DNA of 64,000 nt. Origin: Phocoena phocoena (taxonomy: Eukaryota; Chordata; Mammalia; Artiodactyla; Phocoenidae). Below the pieces are notes generated by a model, which worked only from the letters and a program-made list of their open reading frames with translations, had not been told where the DNA came from and did no database searches. The position numbers were made by a program, and so were the translations under genes. Within the stretch, counting starts at the first letter, position 1. Every line of letters begins with the position of its first letter. This document shows, in pieces, positions 22,600 through 35,126 of the stretch. The stretch spans positions 42,696,522-42,760,521 of the forward strand of contig NC_089232.1 in assembly GCF_963924675.1 (NCBI RefSeq). Direction: 5' to 3'.

Positions 22600-25500
22600 T
22601 ACTTCACTCTGTATGACAGTTTCTGGATCCATCCACCTCAATACAAATAACTCAATTGTGTTTCCTTTTATGGCTGAGTAATATTCCAATGTATATATGT
22701 GCCACATCTTCTTGATTCATTCATCTGTTGATAGACACGTAGGTTGCTTCCATGTCCTGGGTATTGTAAATAGTGCTGCAATGAACATTGGGGAACATGA
22801 CTCTCTTTGAATTATGGTTTTCTCAGGTTATATGCCCAGTAGTGGGATTGCTGGATCCTACGGTAGTTCTGTTTTTAGTTTTCTTTTTTTTTTTTTTTTT
22901 TGCGGTACGCGGGCCTCTCACTGTTGTGGCCTCTCCCGTTGCGGAGCACAGGCTCTGGACGCGCAGGCTCAGCGGCCATGGCTCTCGGGCCCAGCCGCTC
23001 CGCGGCATGTGGGATCTTCCCAGACCAGGGCACAAACCCATGTCCCCTGCATCGGCAGGCGGACTCTCAACCACTGCGCCACCAGGGAAGCCCTGCTTTT
23101 AGTTTTATTGAGGAACTTCAATACTGTTCTCCATAGTGGCTGTATCAATTTACATTCCCACCAACAATGCAAGAGGGTTCCCTTTTCTCCACACCCTCTC
23201 CAGCATTTATTGTTTCTAGATTTTTTGATGATGGCCATTCTGACTGGTGTGAGATGATATCTCATTGTAGTTTTGATTTGCATTTCTCCAATGATTAATG
23301 ATTTGAGCATTCTTTCATGTGTATGTTGGCAATCTGTATATCTTCTTTGGAGAAATGTCTATTTAGGTCTTCTGCCCATTTTTAGATTGGGTTGTTTGTT
23401 TTTTTTTGAAATTGAGCTGCATGAGCTGCTTGTAAATTTTGGAGATTAATCCTTTGTCAGTTGCTTCATTTGCAAATAATTTCTTCCATTCTGAGGTTGT
23501 CTTTTCATCTTGTTTATGGTTTCCTTTGCTGTGCAAAAGCTTTGAAGTTTCATTAGGTCCCATTTGTTTATTTTTGTTTTTATTTCCATTTCTCTAGGAG
23601 GTGGGTCAAAAAAGATCTTTCTGTGATTTATGTCATAGAGTGTTCTGCCTATGTTTTCCTCTAAGAGTTTTATAGCGTCTGGCCTTACATTTAGTTCCTT
23701 AATCCATTTTGAGTTTATTTTTGTGTATGGTGTTAGGGAGTGTTCTAATTTCATTCTTTTACATGTAGCTGTCCAGTTTTCCCAGCACCACTTATTGAAG
23801 AGGCTGTCTTTTCTCCATTGTATATTCTTGCCTCCTTTATCAAAGATAAGGTGACCATATGTGCGTGGGTTTATCTCTGGGATTTCTATCCTGTTCCATT
23901 GATCTATGTTTCTGTTTTTGTGCCAGTATCATAGTGTCTTGATTACTGTAGCTTTATATTATAGTCTGAAGTCAGGGAGCCTGATTCCTCCAGCTCCATT
24001 TTTCTTTCTCAAAATTGCTTTGGCTATTCGGGGTCTTTTGTGTTCCCCTACAAATTGTGAAATGTTTTGTTCTAGTTCTGTGAAAAATGCCATTGGTAGT
24101 TTGATAGGGATTGCATTCAATCTGTAGATTGCTTTGGGTGGTAAACTCATTTTCACAATGTTGATTCTTCCAATCCAAGATCACGGTATATCTCTCCATC
24201 TGTTTGTATCATCTTTAATTTCTTTCATCAGTGTCTTATAGTTTTCTGCATACAGGTCTTTTGTCTTCTTAGGCAGGTTTATTCCTAGGTATTTTATTAT
24301 TTTTGTTGCAATGATAAATGGGAGTGTTTCGTTAATTTCCCTTTCCGATTTTTCATCATTAGTGTATAGGAAGGCCAGAGATTTCTGTGCATTAATTTTG
24401 TATGCTGCTACTTTACCAAATTCATTGATTAGCTGTAGTAGTTTTCTGGTAGCACCTTTAGTATTTTCTATGTATAGTATCATGTCATCTGCAAACAGTG
24501 ACAGTTTTACTTATTTTCCGATTTGGATTCCTTTTATTTATTTTTCTTTGACTGCTGTGGCTAAAACTTCCAAAAGTATGTTGAATAATAGTGGTGAGAG
24601 TGGGCAACGTTGTCTTGTTCCTGATCTCAGTGCAAATGGTTTCAGTTTTTCACCATTGAGAATAATATTGGCTGTGGGTTTGTCATATATGGCCTTTATT
24701 ATGTTGAGGAAAGTTCCCTCTATGCCTACTTTCTGAAGGGTTTTTATCATAAATTGGTGTTGAATTTTGTTGAAAGCTTTTCTGCATCTATTAAGATGAT
24801 CATATGGTTTATATCCTTCAATTTGTTAATATGGTGTATCATATAGATTGATTTGCGTATATTGAAGAATCCTTGCATTCCTGGGATAAACCCCACTTGA
24901 TCATGGTGTATGATCCTTTAAAGGTACTGTTGGATTCTGTTTGCTAGTATTTTGTTGAGGATTTTTGCATCTATGTTCATCAGTGACATTGGCCTGTATT
25001 TTGTTTTCTTTGTGACATCTTTGTCTGGTTTTGGTATCAGGGTGATGGTGGCCTCGTAGAATGAGTTTGGGAGTGTTCCTCCCTCTGCTATATTTTGGAA
25101 GCATTTGAGAAGGATAGGTGTTAGCTCTTCTCTAAATGTTTGATAAAGTTTGCCTGTGAAGCCATCTGGACCTGGGCTTTTGTTTGTTGGAAGATTTTTA
25201 GTCACAGTTTCAATTTCAGTGCTTATGACTGGTCTGTTTATATTTTCTGTTTCTTCCTGGTTCCGTCTCGGAAGGTTGTGCTTATCTGAGAATTTGTCCA
25301 TTTCTTCCAGCTTCTCCATTTTATTGGCATATAGTTGCTTGTAGTAATCTCTCATGATCCTTTGTATTTCTGCAGTGTCAGTTGTTACTTCTCCTTTTTC
25401 ATTTCTAATTTTATTGATTTGAGTCATCTCCCTCTTTTTCTTGATGAGTCTGGCTAATGGTTTATCAATTTTGTATATCTTCTCAAAGAACCAGCTCTTA

Positions 25501-26573
25501 GTTTTATTGATCTTTGCTATCGTTTCCTTCATTTCTTTTTCATTTATTTCTGGTCTGATGTTTATGATTTCCTTCCTTCTGCTAACTTTGGGGTTTTTTT
25601 GTTCCTCTTTTTCTAATTGCTTTAGGTGTAAGTTTGGTTGTTTATTTGAGATGTTTCTTGTTTCTTAAGGTAGGATTGTATTGCTATAAACTTCCCTCTT
25701 AGAACTGCTTTTGCTGCATCCCATACATTTTGGGTTGTCGTGTCTCCATTGTCATTTGTTTCTAGGTATTTTTTGATTTCCTCTTTGATTCCTTCAGTGA
25801 TCTCTTGTTTAGTAGTGTATTGTTTAGCCTCCATGTGTTTGTATTTTTTACAGATTTCTTTCCTCTAATTGATAACTAGCCTCATACCGTTGTGGTCGGA
25901 AAAGATACTTGATATGATTTCAATTTTCTTAACTTTACCAAGGCTTGATTTGTGCCCCAATATATGACCTATCCTGGAGAAAGTTCCATGAGCACTTGAG
26001 AAGAAAGTGTAATCTGCTGTGTTTGGATGGAATGTCCTATAAATATCAATTAAGTCCATCTTATCTAATGTATAATTTAAAGCTTGTGTTTCCTTATTTA
26101 TTTTCATTTTGGATGATCTGTCCATTGGTGAAAGTGGGGTGTAAAAGTCCCCTACTGTGATTGTGTTACTGTCAATTTCCCCTTTTATGGCTCTTAGCAT
26201 TTCCTTATGTATTGAGGTGCTCCTATGTTGGGTGCATAAATATTTACAATTGTTATATCTTCTTCTTGGATTGATTCCTTGATCATTTTGTAGTGTCCTT
26301 CTTTATCTCTTGTAATAGTCTTTATTTTAAAGTCTATTTTTTCTTATATAAGAATTGCTACTCCAGTTTTCTTTTGATTTCCATTTACATGGAATATCTG
26401 TTTCCATCCCCTCACTTTCAGTATGTGCCCCTAGGTCTGAAGTGAGTCTCTTGTATGCAGCATATATACGGGTCTTGTTTTGGTTTCCATTCAGCCAGTT
26501 TACGTCATTTGGTTAGAGCATTTAATCCATTTACATTTAAGGTAGTTATTGATAATGTAGTTCCTATTTCCAT
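22600..26573 (-). pseudogene. L1 ORF2 pseudogene (endonuclease and reverse transcriptase)
   Basis: ORF2p nicks DNA with an APE-like endonuclease and copies L1 RNA by target-primed reverse transcription. From a possible ATG at 26573 the endonuclease keeps the QETH-type motif (about 26440-26463) and an SDHNGMRL-type motif near 25875, but many stops break it. The longest piece (25532-24918, 204 codons) covers the RT fingers, with SPGPDGF and PKPDKD motifs. The catalytic FADD is intact at 24495-24484, yet a TAA at 24513-24511 lies nine codons before its second Asp. A CHR SINE at 22884-23093 splits the C-terminal part. The lower end is approximate. Confidence 0.88.
22884..23093 (-). mobile_element. 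CHR-type SINE (short class) inside the full-length L1
   Basis: Minus-strand copy with poly(T) at 22884-22901 and the head at 23093. The duplication reads tgtttttagtttt at 22870-22882 and tgcttttagtttt at 23094-23106 (one mismatch). It entered near the end of L1 ORF2, so the SINE postdates the L1. Confidence 0.95.
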
Positions 26574-26631
26574 TTTCTTAATTGTTTTGGTATGTTATTG
26601 TAAGTCTTTTCCTTTTTCTTGTGTTTCCTGC

Positions 26632-27598
26632 CTAGAGTAGTTCCTTTAGCATTTGTTGTAGAGCTGGTTTGGTGGTGCTGAATTCTCTTAGCTTTTATAT
26701 GTCTTTAAAGGTTTTAATTTCTCTGTCAAATCTGAATGAGATCCTTGCTGGGTAGAGTAATATTGGTTGAAGGTTTTTCCCTTTCATCACTTTAAATATT
26801 TCCTGCCACTCCCTTCTGGCTTGCAGTGTTTCTGCTGAAAGATCAGCTGTTAACCTTATGGGGATTCCCTTGTATGTTAATTGTTGCTTTTCCCTTGCTG
26901 CTTTTTATACTTTTTCTTTGTATTTAATTTTTGATAGTTTGATTAATATGTGTCTTGGCATGTTTCTCCTTGGATTTATCCTGCACTTCCTGGACTTGAT
27001 TGACTATTTCCTTACCCATATTAAGGAAGTTTTCAATTATATCTGTTCAAATATTTTCTCAGTCCTTTTTTTTTTTCTCTTCTTCTTCTGGGACCCCTGT
27101 AATTCGAATGTTGGTGCATTTGATGTTGTCCCAGAGGTCTCTGAGATTGTCCTTGATTCTTTTCATTCTTTTTTCTTTATTTTGCCCTGCAGTACTTATT
27201 TCCACTATTTTATCTTCCAGGTCACTTCTCCGTTCTTCTGCCTCAGTTATTCTGCTATTGATTCCCTGTAGAGAATTTTCTATTTCATTTACTGTGTTGT
27301 TCATCGTTGTTTGTTTGCTCTTTAATTCTTCTTGGTCATTGTTAAACATTTCTTGTATCTTCTCCAAGATTCTATTTCCAAGATTTTGGATCATCTCTAC
27401 TATCATTACTCTGAATTCTTTTTCAGGTAGACTGCCTATTTCCTCTTTGTTTGTTTGGTCCGGTGGGTTTTTACCTTGCTCCTTCATCTGCTTTGTATTT
27501 CTCTGTCTTCTCATTTTGCTTAACTTACTGGGTTTGGGGTCTCCTTTCCATAGGCTGCAGTTTCGTAGTTCCCATTGTTTTTTGTGTCTGCTCCCCAT
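26632..27598 (-). pseudogene. L1 ORF1 pseudogene (RNA-binding chaperone)
   Basis: ORF1p forms coiled-coil trimers that coat L1 RNA. An ATG at 27598 opens 179 codons ending at 27059. These include a Glu/Lys-rich N-terminus and a coiled coil (about residues 60-150), then the ITGVPEEEE start of the RRM region. At an 11-T run (27066-27076) the frame is lost. Further downstream there is another indel near 27040 and a stop near 26907 in the C-terminal region. The normal end, KELL-stop, is still visible at 26632. The RRM and C-terminal domains are therefore not translated from this copy. Confidence 0.88.
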
Positions 27599-27599
27599 G

Positions 27600-28725
27600 G
27601 GTAAGTTTGGTTCAGTGGGTTGTGTAGGCTTCCTGGTGGAGGGGACTGGTGCCTGTGTTCTGGTGGATGAGGCTGTTTCTGGTTTTTCTGGTGGGCAGGA
27701 CCGAGTCTGATGGTGTGTTTGGGGGTGTCTGTGAACTTATTACGATTTTAGGCTGGCTCTCTGCTCATTGGTGGGGTTGTGTTCCCGTCTTGTTAGTTGT
27801 TTGGCATAGGGTGTCCAGCTCTGTAGCTTGCTGGTCGTTCAGTGGAGCTGGGTCTTAGTGTTGAGAGGGGGATCTCTGGGAGAGCTTTCGCTGTTTGATA
27901 TTATGTGAGGCTGGGAGGTCTCTGGTGGAGCAATGTCCTGAACTTGGCTCTCCCACTTCAGAGGCTCAGGCCTGACACTGGCCAGAGTACCAAGACTGTG
28001 TCAGCCACAGAGCTCAGAAGAAAAGTGAGGGAAAAAAAAGAAACAAAGAAGGAAAAAATAAATAAATAAAATAAAATAAAGTTATTAAAATAGAAAAAAA
28101 ATATTAAAACGTAATTTAAAAAAAGGACAGTCTGAACCCTAGGACAAATGGCCAAAGCAGAGCTATACAGACAAGATCACACAAAGAAGCATACACATAC
28201 TCACTCACAAAAAGAGAAAAAGGGAAAAAAAAAAAGTATATATAAAAGGAAGAGAGCAACCAAATCAATAAACAAATCTACCAATAACAATAAGCTCTAA
28301 ATACTAAACTGAGATAAACGTAAAACCAGAATCAAATTCAATACAGAAAGCAAACCCCAAGTCTACAGTTGCTCCCAAAGTCTACCACTTCAATTTTGGG
28401 TTGTTTCGTTGTCTATTCAGGTATTCCACAGATGCAGGTACATCAAGTTGATTGTGGAGATTTAATCTGCTGCTCCTGAGGTTGCTGGGAGAAATTTCCT
28501 TTTCTCTTCTTTGTTCGCACAGCTCCTGGGGTTCAGCTTTGGATTTCGCACCCCCTCTGCGTGTAGGTCACCTGAGGGCATCTTTTGGGATGTCTGAGGT
28601 CTTCCGCCAGCGTTCAGAAGGTGTTCTGTTGGAGTTGTTCCACGTGTAGTTGTATTTTTGATGTATTTGTGGGGAGGAAAGTGATGTCCACGTCTTACTC
28701 CTCTGCCATCTTAAAGGTGCCCCTT
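27600..28725 (-). promoter_or_regulatory. L1 5' UTR with YY1-like start site
   Basis: This is the untranslated leader upstream of ORF1. The YY1-type core aagatggc is on the minus strand at 28712-28705, about 14 bases from the element start. In human L1 such a site positions transcription start (known). An A-rich low-complexity block lies at 28020-28130 and a second A-rich block near 28200-28250. Activity of this old copy is unknown. Confidence 0.6.
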
Positions 28726-28740
28726 CTGATCTATTCTTTT
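28726..28740. repeat. Target-site duplication of the full-length L1, copy 2
   Basis: ctgatctattctttt, identical to 22179-22193. Confidence 0.92.
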
Positions 28741-28799
28741 GAATCTTGAATCTCATACTTTAAACCATCACCAAACAATATAAATTACAGAAATATTCA

Positions 28800-29170
28800 T
28801 ACTGACACTAATACATACAAGCATTTGTTGAAAAATTATTATGTGCCAGACTCTGGGATATGTACTCTACATGCATAATCTCATTAATCATCAAAATCAC
28901 TCTCTGAAGGGATTCCCTGGCACTCCAGTGGTTAGGACTCTGTGTTTTCACTGCCGAGGGCCCTGGTTCAATCCCTGGTCAGGGAACTAAGATCCCACAA
29001 GCCACAAGGCATGACGAAAAAAAAAAATCACTCTCTGAAGAATAATATTGTTATCATCATTTTATAGCACAGCAAACTGAGATGTTGAAAGGTTAGAGTT
29101 TCTCAAGGTCAAAAAGTCAAGGAGCTAGGATTGAATCTAGGAATATGATCTCAGAGTGGGTACTCTTCAT
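28800..29170 (-). repeat. MIR SINE split by a CHR SINE
   Basis: Reverse MIR order: 'ttattatgtgccagactctg' near 28836, 'catgcataatctcattaatc' near 28870, then after the inserted SINE 'cattttatagcacagcaaac' near 29058, 'gagtttctcaaggtcaaaaa' near 29095 and 'gctaggattgaatctagg' near 29124. Continuity across the SINE shows that it was interrupted by a later insertion. Confidence 0.65.
28910..29023 (+). mobile_element. Older CHR/tRNA-type SINE, short (CHR-1-like)
   Basis: Plus-strand element of about 115 bp: 'gggattccctggcactccag' head, 'ggttcaatccctggtcaggg' B-box region, end 'catgacg' and poly(A). The duplication aaatcactctctgaag occurs at 28894-28909 and 29025-29040. It lacks the GC-rich body of the short CHR class, so it belongs to an earlier tRNA-SINE generation. 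Confidence 0.88.
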
Positions 29171-31389
29171 GTACTGCCTTTGCAAGCATTGTGGGGTTTT
29201 CTTTCTTAGAAATCCAAATATCTGAGTTTACTTCCTTTTACTCCAGGTCAAACTATTTAAAACTGACTAATGCCACTTGGAACTGAACTAATCATGCTAG
29301 GTCCTCAATGCAGATCCGAGGGCACCAGGCCAGCAATGAGGGATGTCCTGGCTCCCCTTGAGAGCTTCATACACGGAAGTCAAAGATGCCTTCAGAACAC
29401 AGGGAACTCCACATTGTTAGGCTGGAGTTGGACTTGGGACCAATTAGGCCTTGAAATTAACCTAACCTAGAATAACATATCTTAAGGAGGCTCATTCTAG
29501 CCCAGAATCACAATGTTGCAAGGGTATCCTAGTTCTCACAACTTTAGGAGGTTTAATTCTTCGAAGCAGTTTTAAAATGGTACTTAAAAGAGTCTTATAA
29601 AGCCTGGTGAAAACTCAGTGAAGAGAAGCATGCATCAGTGTAAAATTTTAGTTTGTGCTAGAATTGACCCCTCAAGTTAATCCCTGGTTCTAAGACCTGT
29701 TAAGGACCTATAAAGTAGGCTCTAGGTCATTAGGAAGACCTTCACTTTCAACCTTTTTCTTCTAACATCATTTGGGCATTTCATTACCTCTCTCCTTCAC
29801 TGCTATCCAGAGTCATGAATTATTTCATTATGCATTTCATGCATGCTTAAAATAAAAGGCTCATCTAACTGGCTCATATCTGAAATTTCTCCAGCTGGAA
29901 GGGAGAAGATAAAGTAGGAGACAAAGAGGTTCTCAGGTCGAGGAAAACTCAGAATGGGGACATTAGACAGGCTGGGAGAAGAGGAGAATAACATATTAAC
30001 AATCTTGCTCATTCATGATTTCATGCCATTGGCAATTTATCCTCAGATAATGAACTTTATATTGATTTTTAAGTGAAGATCTGTTTTAATAGTCATAGGA
30101 GGAAAGTCTCTGAAGAAAATAAATATTACCATGACTATTGTAGGTGCAAGAGAATCATGTATCAGTGAACTGTTTAGAGTGGGGGGAAAGAAGGCACTTT
30201 CATTTTTATCAGAATGAATCTGTAGAACCCTTGGCAGTCACTTGTCTTGCATCGACTTTGGCATCTAGCAATGATCTAAGTGACTTGATTTCTCCCTGCA
30301 TCCCTTCTTCTGTCATCTCTCCTAATAATGGTGTGATATGAGAAGTGACAAACAGCACTATAGGCAAGAGCACTGGAAACAAGGCTCAACCTTCCAAATT
30401 TAAGATATATCACCAAGTCCATGACACTTAATCATTTTTAATGTGTATCCAAGCACATTATAATAGCTTATCGGTGCCAATGATGTAACTCATGAGAGTG
30501 AGTTAAAAATAGCACATGGGCAATTATGCAGCCTTCACCGGACTGTGCATATTTTCCTCAGATTGCCCTGACAGCATGCTGTCCTGGAACAGTTCCAGAG
30601 AAGTCATTTCTTTGTACTCTGCCATCAGAACATTCCAGAAAAGCATGATTTCAGGTTCTGGTAACATGATGCTGCTACTATTATACAAAGCTCAGAGTTC
30701 ATGGGACTTAGAGATAAGGTAATCGAAACAAGCTCACAAATCGCATTTGGTTCATAAAAAGCTGAATCTCTCTAGAATATGCCAGGGATTTACTTTTACG
30801 TTACTCCACTTCAAGGGAAAATATGCTGAAAACACTTATGTCCATGCTATGGATGAATAATGGTACCAAGTGATTCAAATGTCTGTTTCCAATTTCAGAA
30901 GTTCAGAGTTCTTAAGCCTCAAGTAGAATGAACGATATTCACTCCAATTTTTCAGACCAGGGAGCTGGAGTCCACAAATAGCTCAAGATTCTCTCTGCCC
31001 CAGTGAGCAGCTTGCATTTAATAAATGTTCAGTATTAAAAGCATCCAAGTGTGTGCTGATCTGAAACAAATCTAGAATGCCTGCTTCTGATCTTTGCCTT
31101 TGCTTTCTGCAGTGACTTGAGTGATTCTTTTCTTGGCTTTCTCTGTTAGGTAATGCTGGCACTGACCAAAATCTCATTAGAACTCGGTGCACAAGGAATT
31201 CACCCAGAGCCTTTCTCAATTTCTCAATATGTAAAATGAGACATACATTTAAATATATGACTTTAATTATCGAAAGTCTGAAATGCCTAACCATCCCTCT
31301 TTTCTCCACCCTTAAAAATCACCAGTTATTTTATGTTGTCTTTTTAATCTAAAAGGAATATTTTTATATTTGAAGACAAAACAGTTGAT
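29171..31389. other. Single-copy-looking DNA, 2.2 kb
   Basis: No repeat family, exon or RNA gene was recognised. Open frames (up to 108 codons on the minus strand at 30983-31309) show no known domain. Confidence 0.4.
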
Positions 31390-34300
31390 TGTTAAACATC
31401 TTTATCGAGTAATAATTTGCATACCAAGATATTCACTCACTTGCAATTCAATGTTCTTAGTAATGCTACAGAGTTATTCAACAATCCCCACAATTTTAGA
31501 ATATTTTCATTAACTTTAAAAAGAGTCTTCATGCCTATTTGAATTGTCTTTGCATCCTTGTAGGAAATCAGTTGGACACAAATGTAAGTGTTTTCTGCTG
31601 GACCCCCAGTTGTATTTCATTGTTATAAGTGTCTATCCTCAGGCCAGTGCCACATAGTCTTGATTGTAATAGCTTTGTAGTAAGTTTTGAAATCAGGAGG
31701 TATGAATTCTCCAACGTTGTTTTTTATTTTTTAAGGTAGTTTAGGTTATTCTGAATCTCTTGCATACTCATATGAATATTAGGATTAGTTTGTCAGTTTA
31801 AAAAAAAAAAAGAAGCTGAGATTTAAACAGATTGCGTTGAATTTACGGATCAATTTGGGGAGAATTTTCATGTTGATATTAAGTCTTCCAGTCCATGAAC
31901 ATTAGATGTCTTTCCATTTATTTAGGTCTTCTTTAATTTCTTTCTATGATATTTTGTACTTTTTAGTATATGCCTTATATTTCTTTTGTTACATTTATTC
32001 CTAAATATTTTATTCTTTTTGATGCTATTGTAAATGAAGTTGGTTTCCTAATATTATTGCCAGATTGTTCATTGCTAGTGTACAGAAATACAATTGTGTT
32101 TGTACATTGATTTTGTATTCTGAAAGTTGCTGAACTAATTTATTAGTTAAAATATTTTTCTGCATTTCTCACATTTTTTTATATACAGATTATGTCATCT
32201 GCAAATAGAGATAGTTTTACTTCTTCCTTTTCAATATGGATTACTCTTATTTATTTTTCTTGCCTAATTGCCCTTTTTAGAACCTTCAGTACTGTGTTGA
32301 ATAAACATGGCAAGAGTGGACATCTTATCTTGTTTCTGATTTTAAGGGAAAAGCTCTCAGTCTTTCACCATAAAGGATGATGTTAACTGTGGTTATTTTG
32401 TAGATATCCCTTACTAGGTTGAGGATATTCCTTTCTATTTCTAGCTTTTTTAGTGTTTTTTAAATAAAGGGGTGTTGGATTTTTGTCAAATGTTTTTTTC
32501 TGCATCTGTCGAGATGATTGTGGTTTTTGCCTTTTATTCTATTAATATGTTGTAATTCACTAATGGATTTTTGTATGTTGAATCAACCTTGCATTCCTGG
32601 GATAAAACCCAGTTGGTTATGGTATATAATCCTTTTTATATGTTGCTAGTTTGTAGTATTTTGTTGAAGATTTTTGCATCTATTCTCATAAGAGTTATCA
32701 TTCTATTGTATTATTTTATTCTATGTGATTCTGTCCCATGTAATGCGTTGGAAAGTGTTCCCTCCGTTTCTATTTTTTGGAAGAGCTTGTGAAGCAGTAG
32801 CGTTCATTCCTCTCTACATATTTGCTAGAATTCACCAGTGAAGGCTTTTGGATCTGGGTTTTCCTTTGTAATGAATTTTAAAATTACACATTTAATCTCT
32901 TTGTTATAGATCTAATCAGATTTTCTGTTTCATCTTGAGTTAGTTTTGGTGCTTCATGTCTTTCAAGGAATTTTTCCATTTCATCTAAGTTATCAAATTT
33001 GTTGGCATATAGTTCTTTTCAGTATTCCTTTCTAAAGATCAGTAAATTGTTCCTCTCTAAATATCAAAGATTATTTTTGCAAGATCATGTTTCTGTTTCA
33101 TTCCTGAGTAGTAATATGGGTCTTCTCTCTCTTTTTTACCCTTGGTTTGTCAATTTTTTTTATCTTTTCAAAAATCCAACTTTTTATCTAATTGATTTCC
33201 TAAATTGTTTTTCTACTTCATTTTATTTCCATTTTATTTGTATTTTCTTTATTTCTGCTCTAATCCTTGTTATTTCCTTCCTTCTTATTTCTTTGGGTTT
33301 AGTTTGCTTTTCTTTTTCTAGTTCTTAAGATGGATGTTTTGGTTATTGACTGAAATCTTTCTTCCTTTTGTAATACATGTGTTTACAACCGTAAATTTCC
33401 TTCCGAGAATTGCTTGAGCTGAATCTCATAAGTTTGGTATGTTGTGTGTCATTTTAATTTATTTAAGTTTTTTCTAATTTCCCTTGTGATTTCTTTGACC
33501 CATTAGCTATTTAAGCTTGTGTTGTTTAATTTCCACATATTTTTGAACTCCCCAAATTTCCTTGTTACTGATTTCTAATTTCCATTGTGGTCAAAGAACA
33601 TACTTTGTATATTACAATCCTTTTAAATTTATTGAAGCTTGTTTTATGGCCTAGCATCTGATCAATCCTGGAGAATGTTCCATGTATACTTAAGAAATAT
33701 GTGAATTCTGATGTTTCGGGGTGAATTGTTCTTCAATGTCTTTTTTGTCTTTAAAATGTTGCTCTAAAGAGCAATTGAAGTTTTATATATTCTTGTTGAT
33801 CTTCTGAATAGTTGTTCTGTTGATTCTTGAAGTCTCCAACTATTATTGTTGAATTATCTGTTCTTCTTTTGTCCATTTTTCCTTTATGAATTCAAAGCTC
33901 TGTTCTTAGGTGTATATATGTTTATAATTGTTATGTCTTCCTGGTGGATTGATCCTTTTATCATTATAGTATTTCATTCTTTATCTCTATTAACACTTTT
34001 TTAAAACTTTAATTTGTTTGTTATTAGTACAATGACTCTTGCTCTCTGATGGTTGCTATTCACATGACATATCTTTTTCTATCACTTTACTTTCAATTTA
34101 TTTGTATTTTTAAATCTAAAGATGGCTTTCAGTAGACAGCACACGGTTTTTGGTGAATTTTTAAAAAGCCAATCCAGTATTCTCTGCATTTGATCAAATT
34201 GCTTAATTCATTCACATTTAATGTTATTATTGATATGGTTGAATTTACGTCTGACCCTTTGTTTTCTATATGCTTCATCTTTTTATTTCCTCCATTCCTC

Positions 34301-35126
34301 CTTTACTGTCTTCTTTTGAATTAAGTGAATGTTTCCTAGCGTAACATTTCAGTTACTTTAATAATTTGTTATTTGTTGTAAGTAAAATAATGGACCCCAA
34401 AAGATGTCCATGTTCAAATCCCTGCAACCTGTGAATATGTCACATCAGGTGGCTGAGGGGGATTTTTAAGATTGTACACCTTCTCTTGATCCTGCAAGCC
34501 CAGGCTGAGTGTTTAAAGCCTCCTGTTTGTTTTTCCTAGGGCAGTGCCCTGAAATGGTTAAGTTTGTGTGTCTCCTACTGATGGCCCAGTTCGGCAGTCC
34601 ACAAGTGAGGCATCCCAAATAGCTCATGGGAAGACTTCTTGGTGGAGTCTGCACCACAGTTAAGAGAATACATGGCCCTTTGTTGATTTCTAAGCCCTCC
34701 TTGCTGTAAGTCCTTGCTGCTCTTCTCTTATCCCAGCCTCTCCCAGCCACTCACTCATGCTGATCCCCCTCAGTATTCTGGATGGGGTGAGAAAGAGGTG
34801 GGCCAGTGTCCTGCACAACTGGGGAAGCTAGGCACTCAGTCACTCTGCTCTCACATTCCCCCACGGGAGGGGTTAAGAGCTGAGAGGGTCTCTCCTGGCA
34901 CTAAACTGTGCCACCTTGGGGGGAAGGGTGATGCAGGTAACATAAAACTGTTCATTTTACCTACTTCAGTGAGTCTATTCTGTGATCTTTTGCTCCAGTG
35001 ATGTGCTGGAACTTCTCTGCTGAACTTCTGGACTCCCACAACAATACTCTCATCTGGGGATCGTTATCAAAATTGGTGCTGTGGAGAGATGACAATATAA
35101 AACTCCTATTCTGCCATCTTGCTGAC
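31390..35126 (-). mobile_element. Older L1 LINE lacking ORF1
   Basis: From its 5' end at about 35126 ('gtcagcaagatggcagaata') a 5' UTR-like leader runs to about 34470. After a small foreign LTR piece (34378-34470), ORF2 sequence runs from about 34365 to 31555, and a diverged L1 3'-type scrap lies at 31390-31550. ORF1 is missing. ORF2 still shows a FADD-type codon run at 32205-32194, but stops and frameshifts fill it. Divergence is higher than in the 22-28 kb L1. No target duplication was found. Confidence 0.75.
34378..34470 (+). repeat. Fragment of an MLT1/MaLR-like LTR
   Basis: 'aatggaccccaaaagatgtc' and 'ctgcaacctgtgaatatgtc' match by recall the 5' part of a mammal-wide repeat related to the one at 325-770. 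It sits between L1 ORF2 and L1 leader text, where ORF1 would be expected. Confidence 0.4.

Larger units (their letters stand above)
22194..28725 (-). mobile_element. Nearly full-length L1 LINE
   Basis: An L1 of about 6.3 kb, excluding a nested SINE, bounded by perfect 15-bp duplications at 22179-22193 and 28726-28740. From its 5' end (28725) it starts 'aaggggcacctttaagatgg', followed by a 5' UTR of about 1.1 kb with an A-rich block (complement visible at 28020-28130). ORF1 spans about 27598-26632 and ORF2 about 26573 to 22600, then a 3' UTR with 'ccaataaagatgttaaaaat' at the 22200 end. The 5' UTR resembles that of cetartiodactyl L1s. Both ORFs are broken, so the copy is dead but was a complete insertion. 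Confidence 0.93.

Noticed and set aside
24311..24736. 141-codon plus-strand frame
   Set aside because: Antisense shadow of L1 ORF2 around the FADD region.
27000..27710. 236-codon plus-strand open frame
   Set aside because: It is the antisense of L1 ORF1 and its leader; hydrophobic Phe/Leu/Ser text comes from the reverse complement of Lys/Glu-rich coding sequence.
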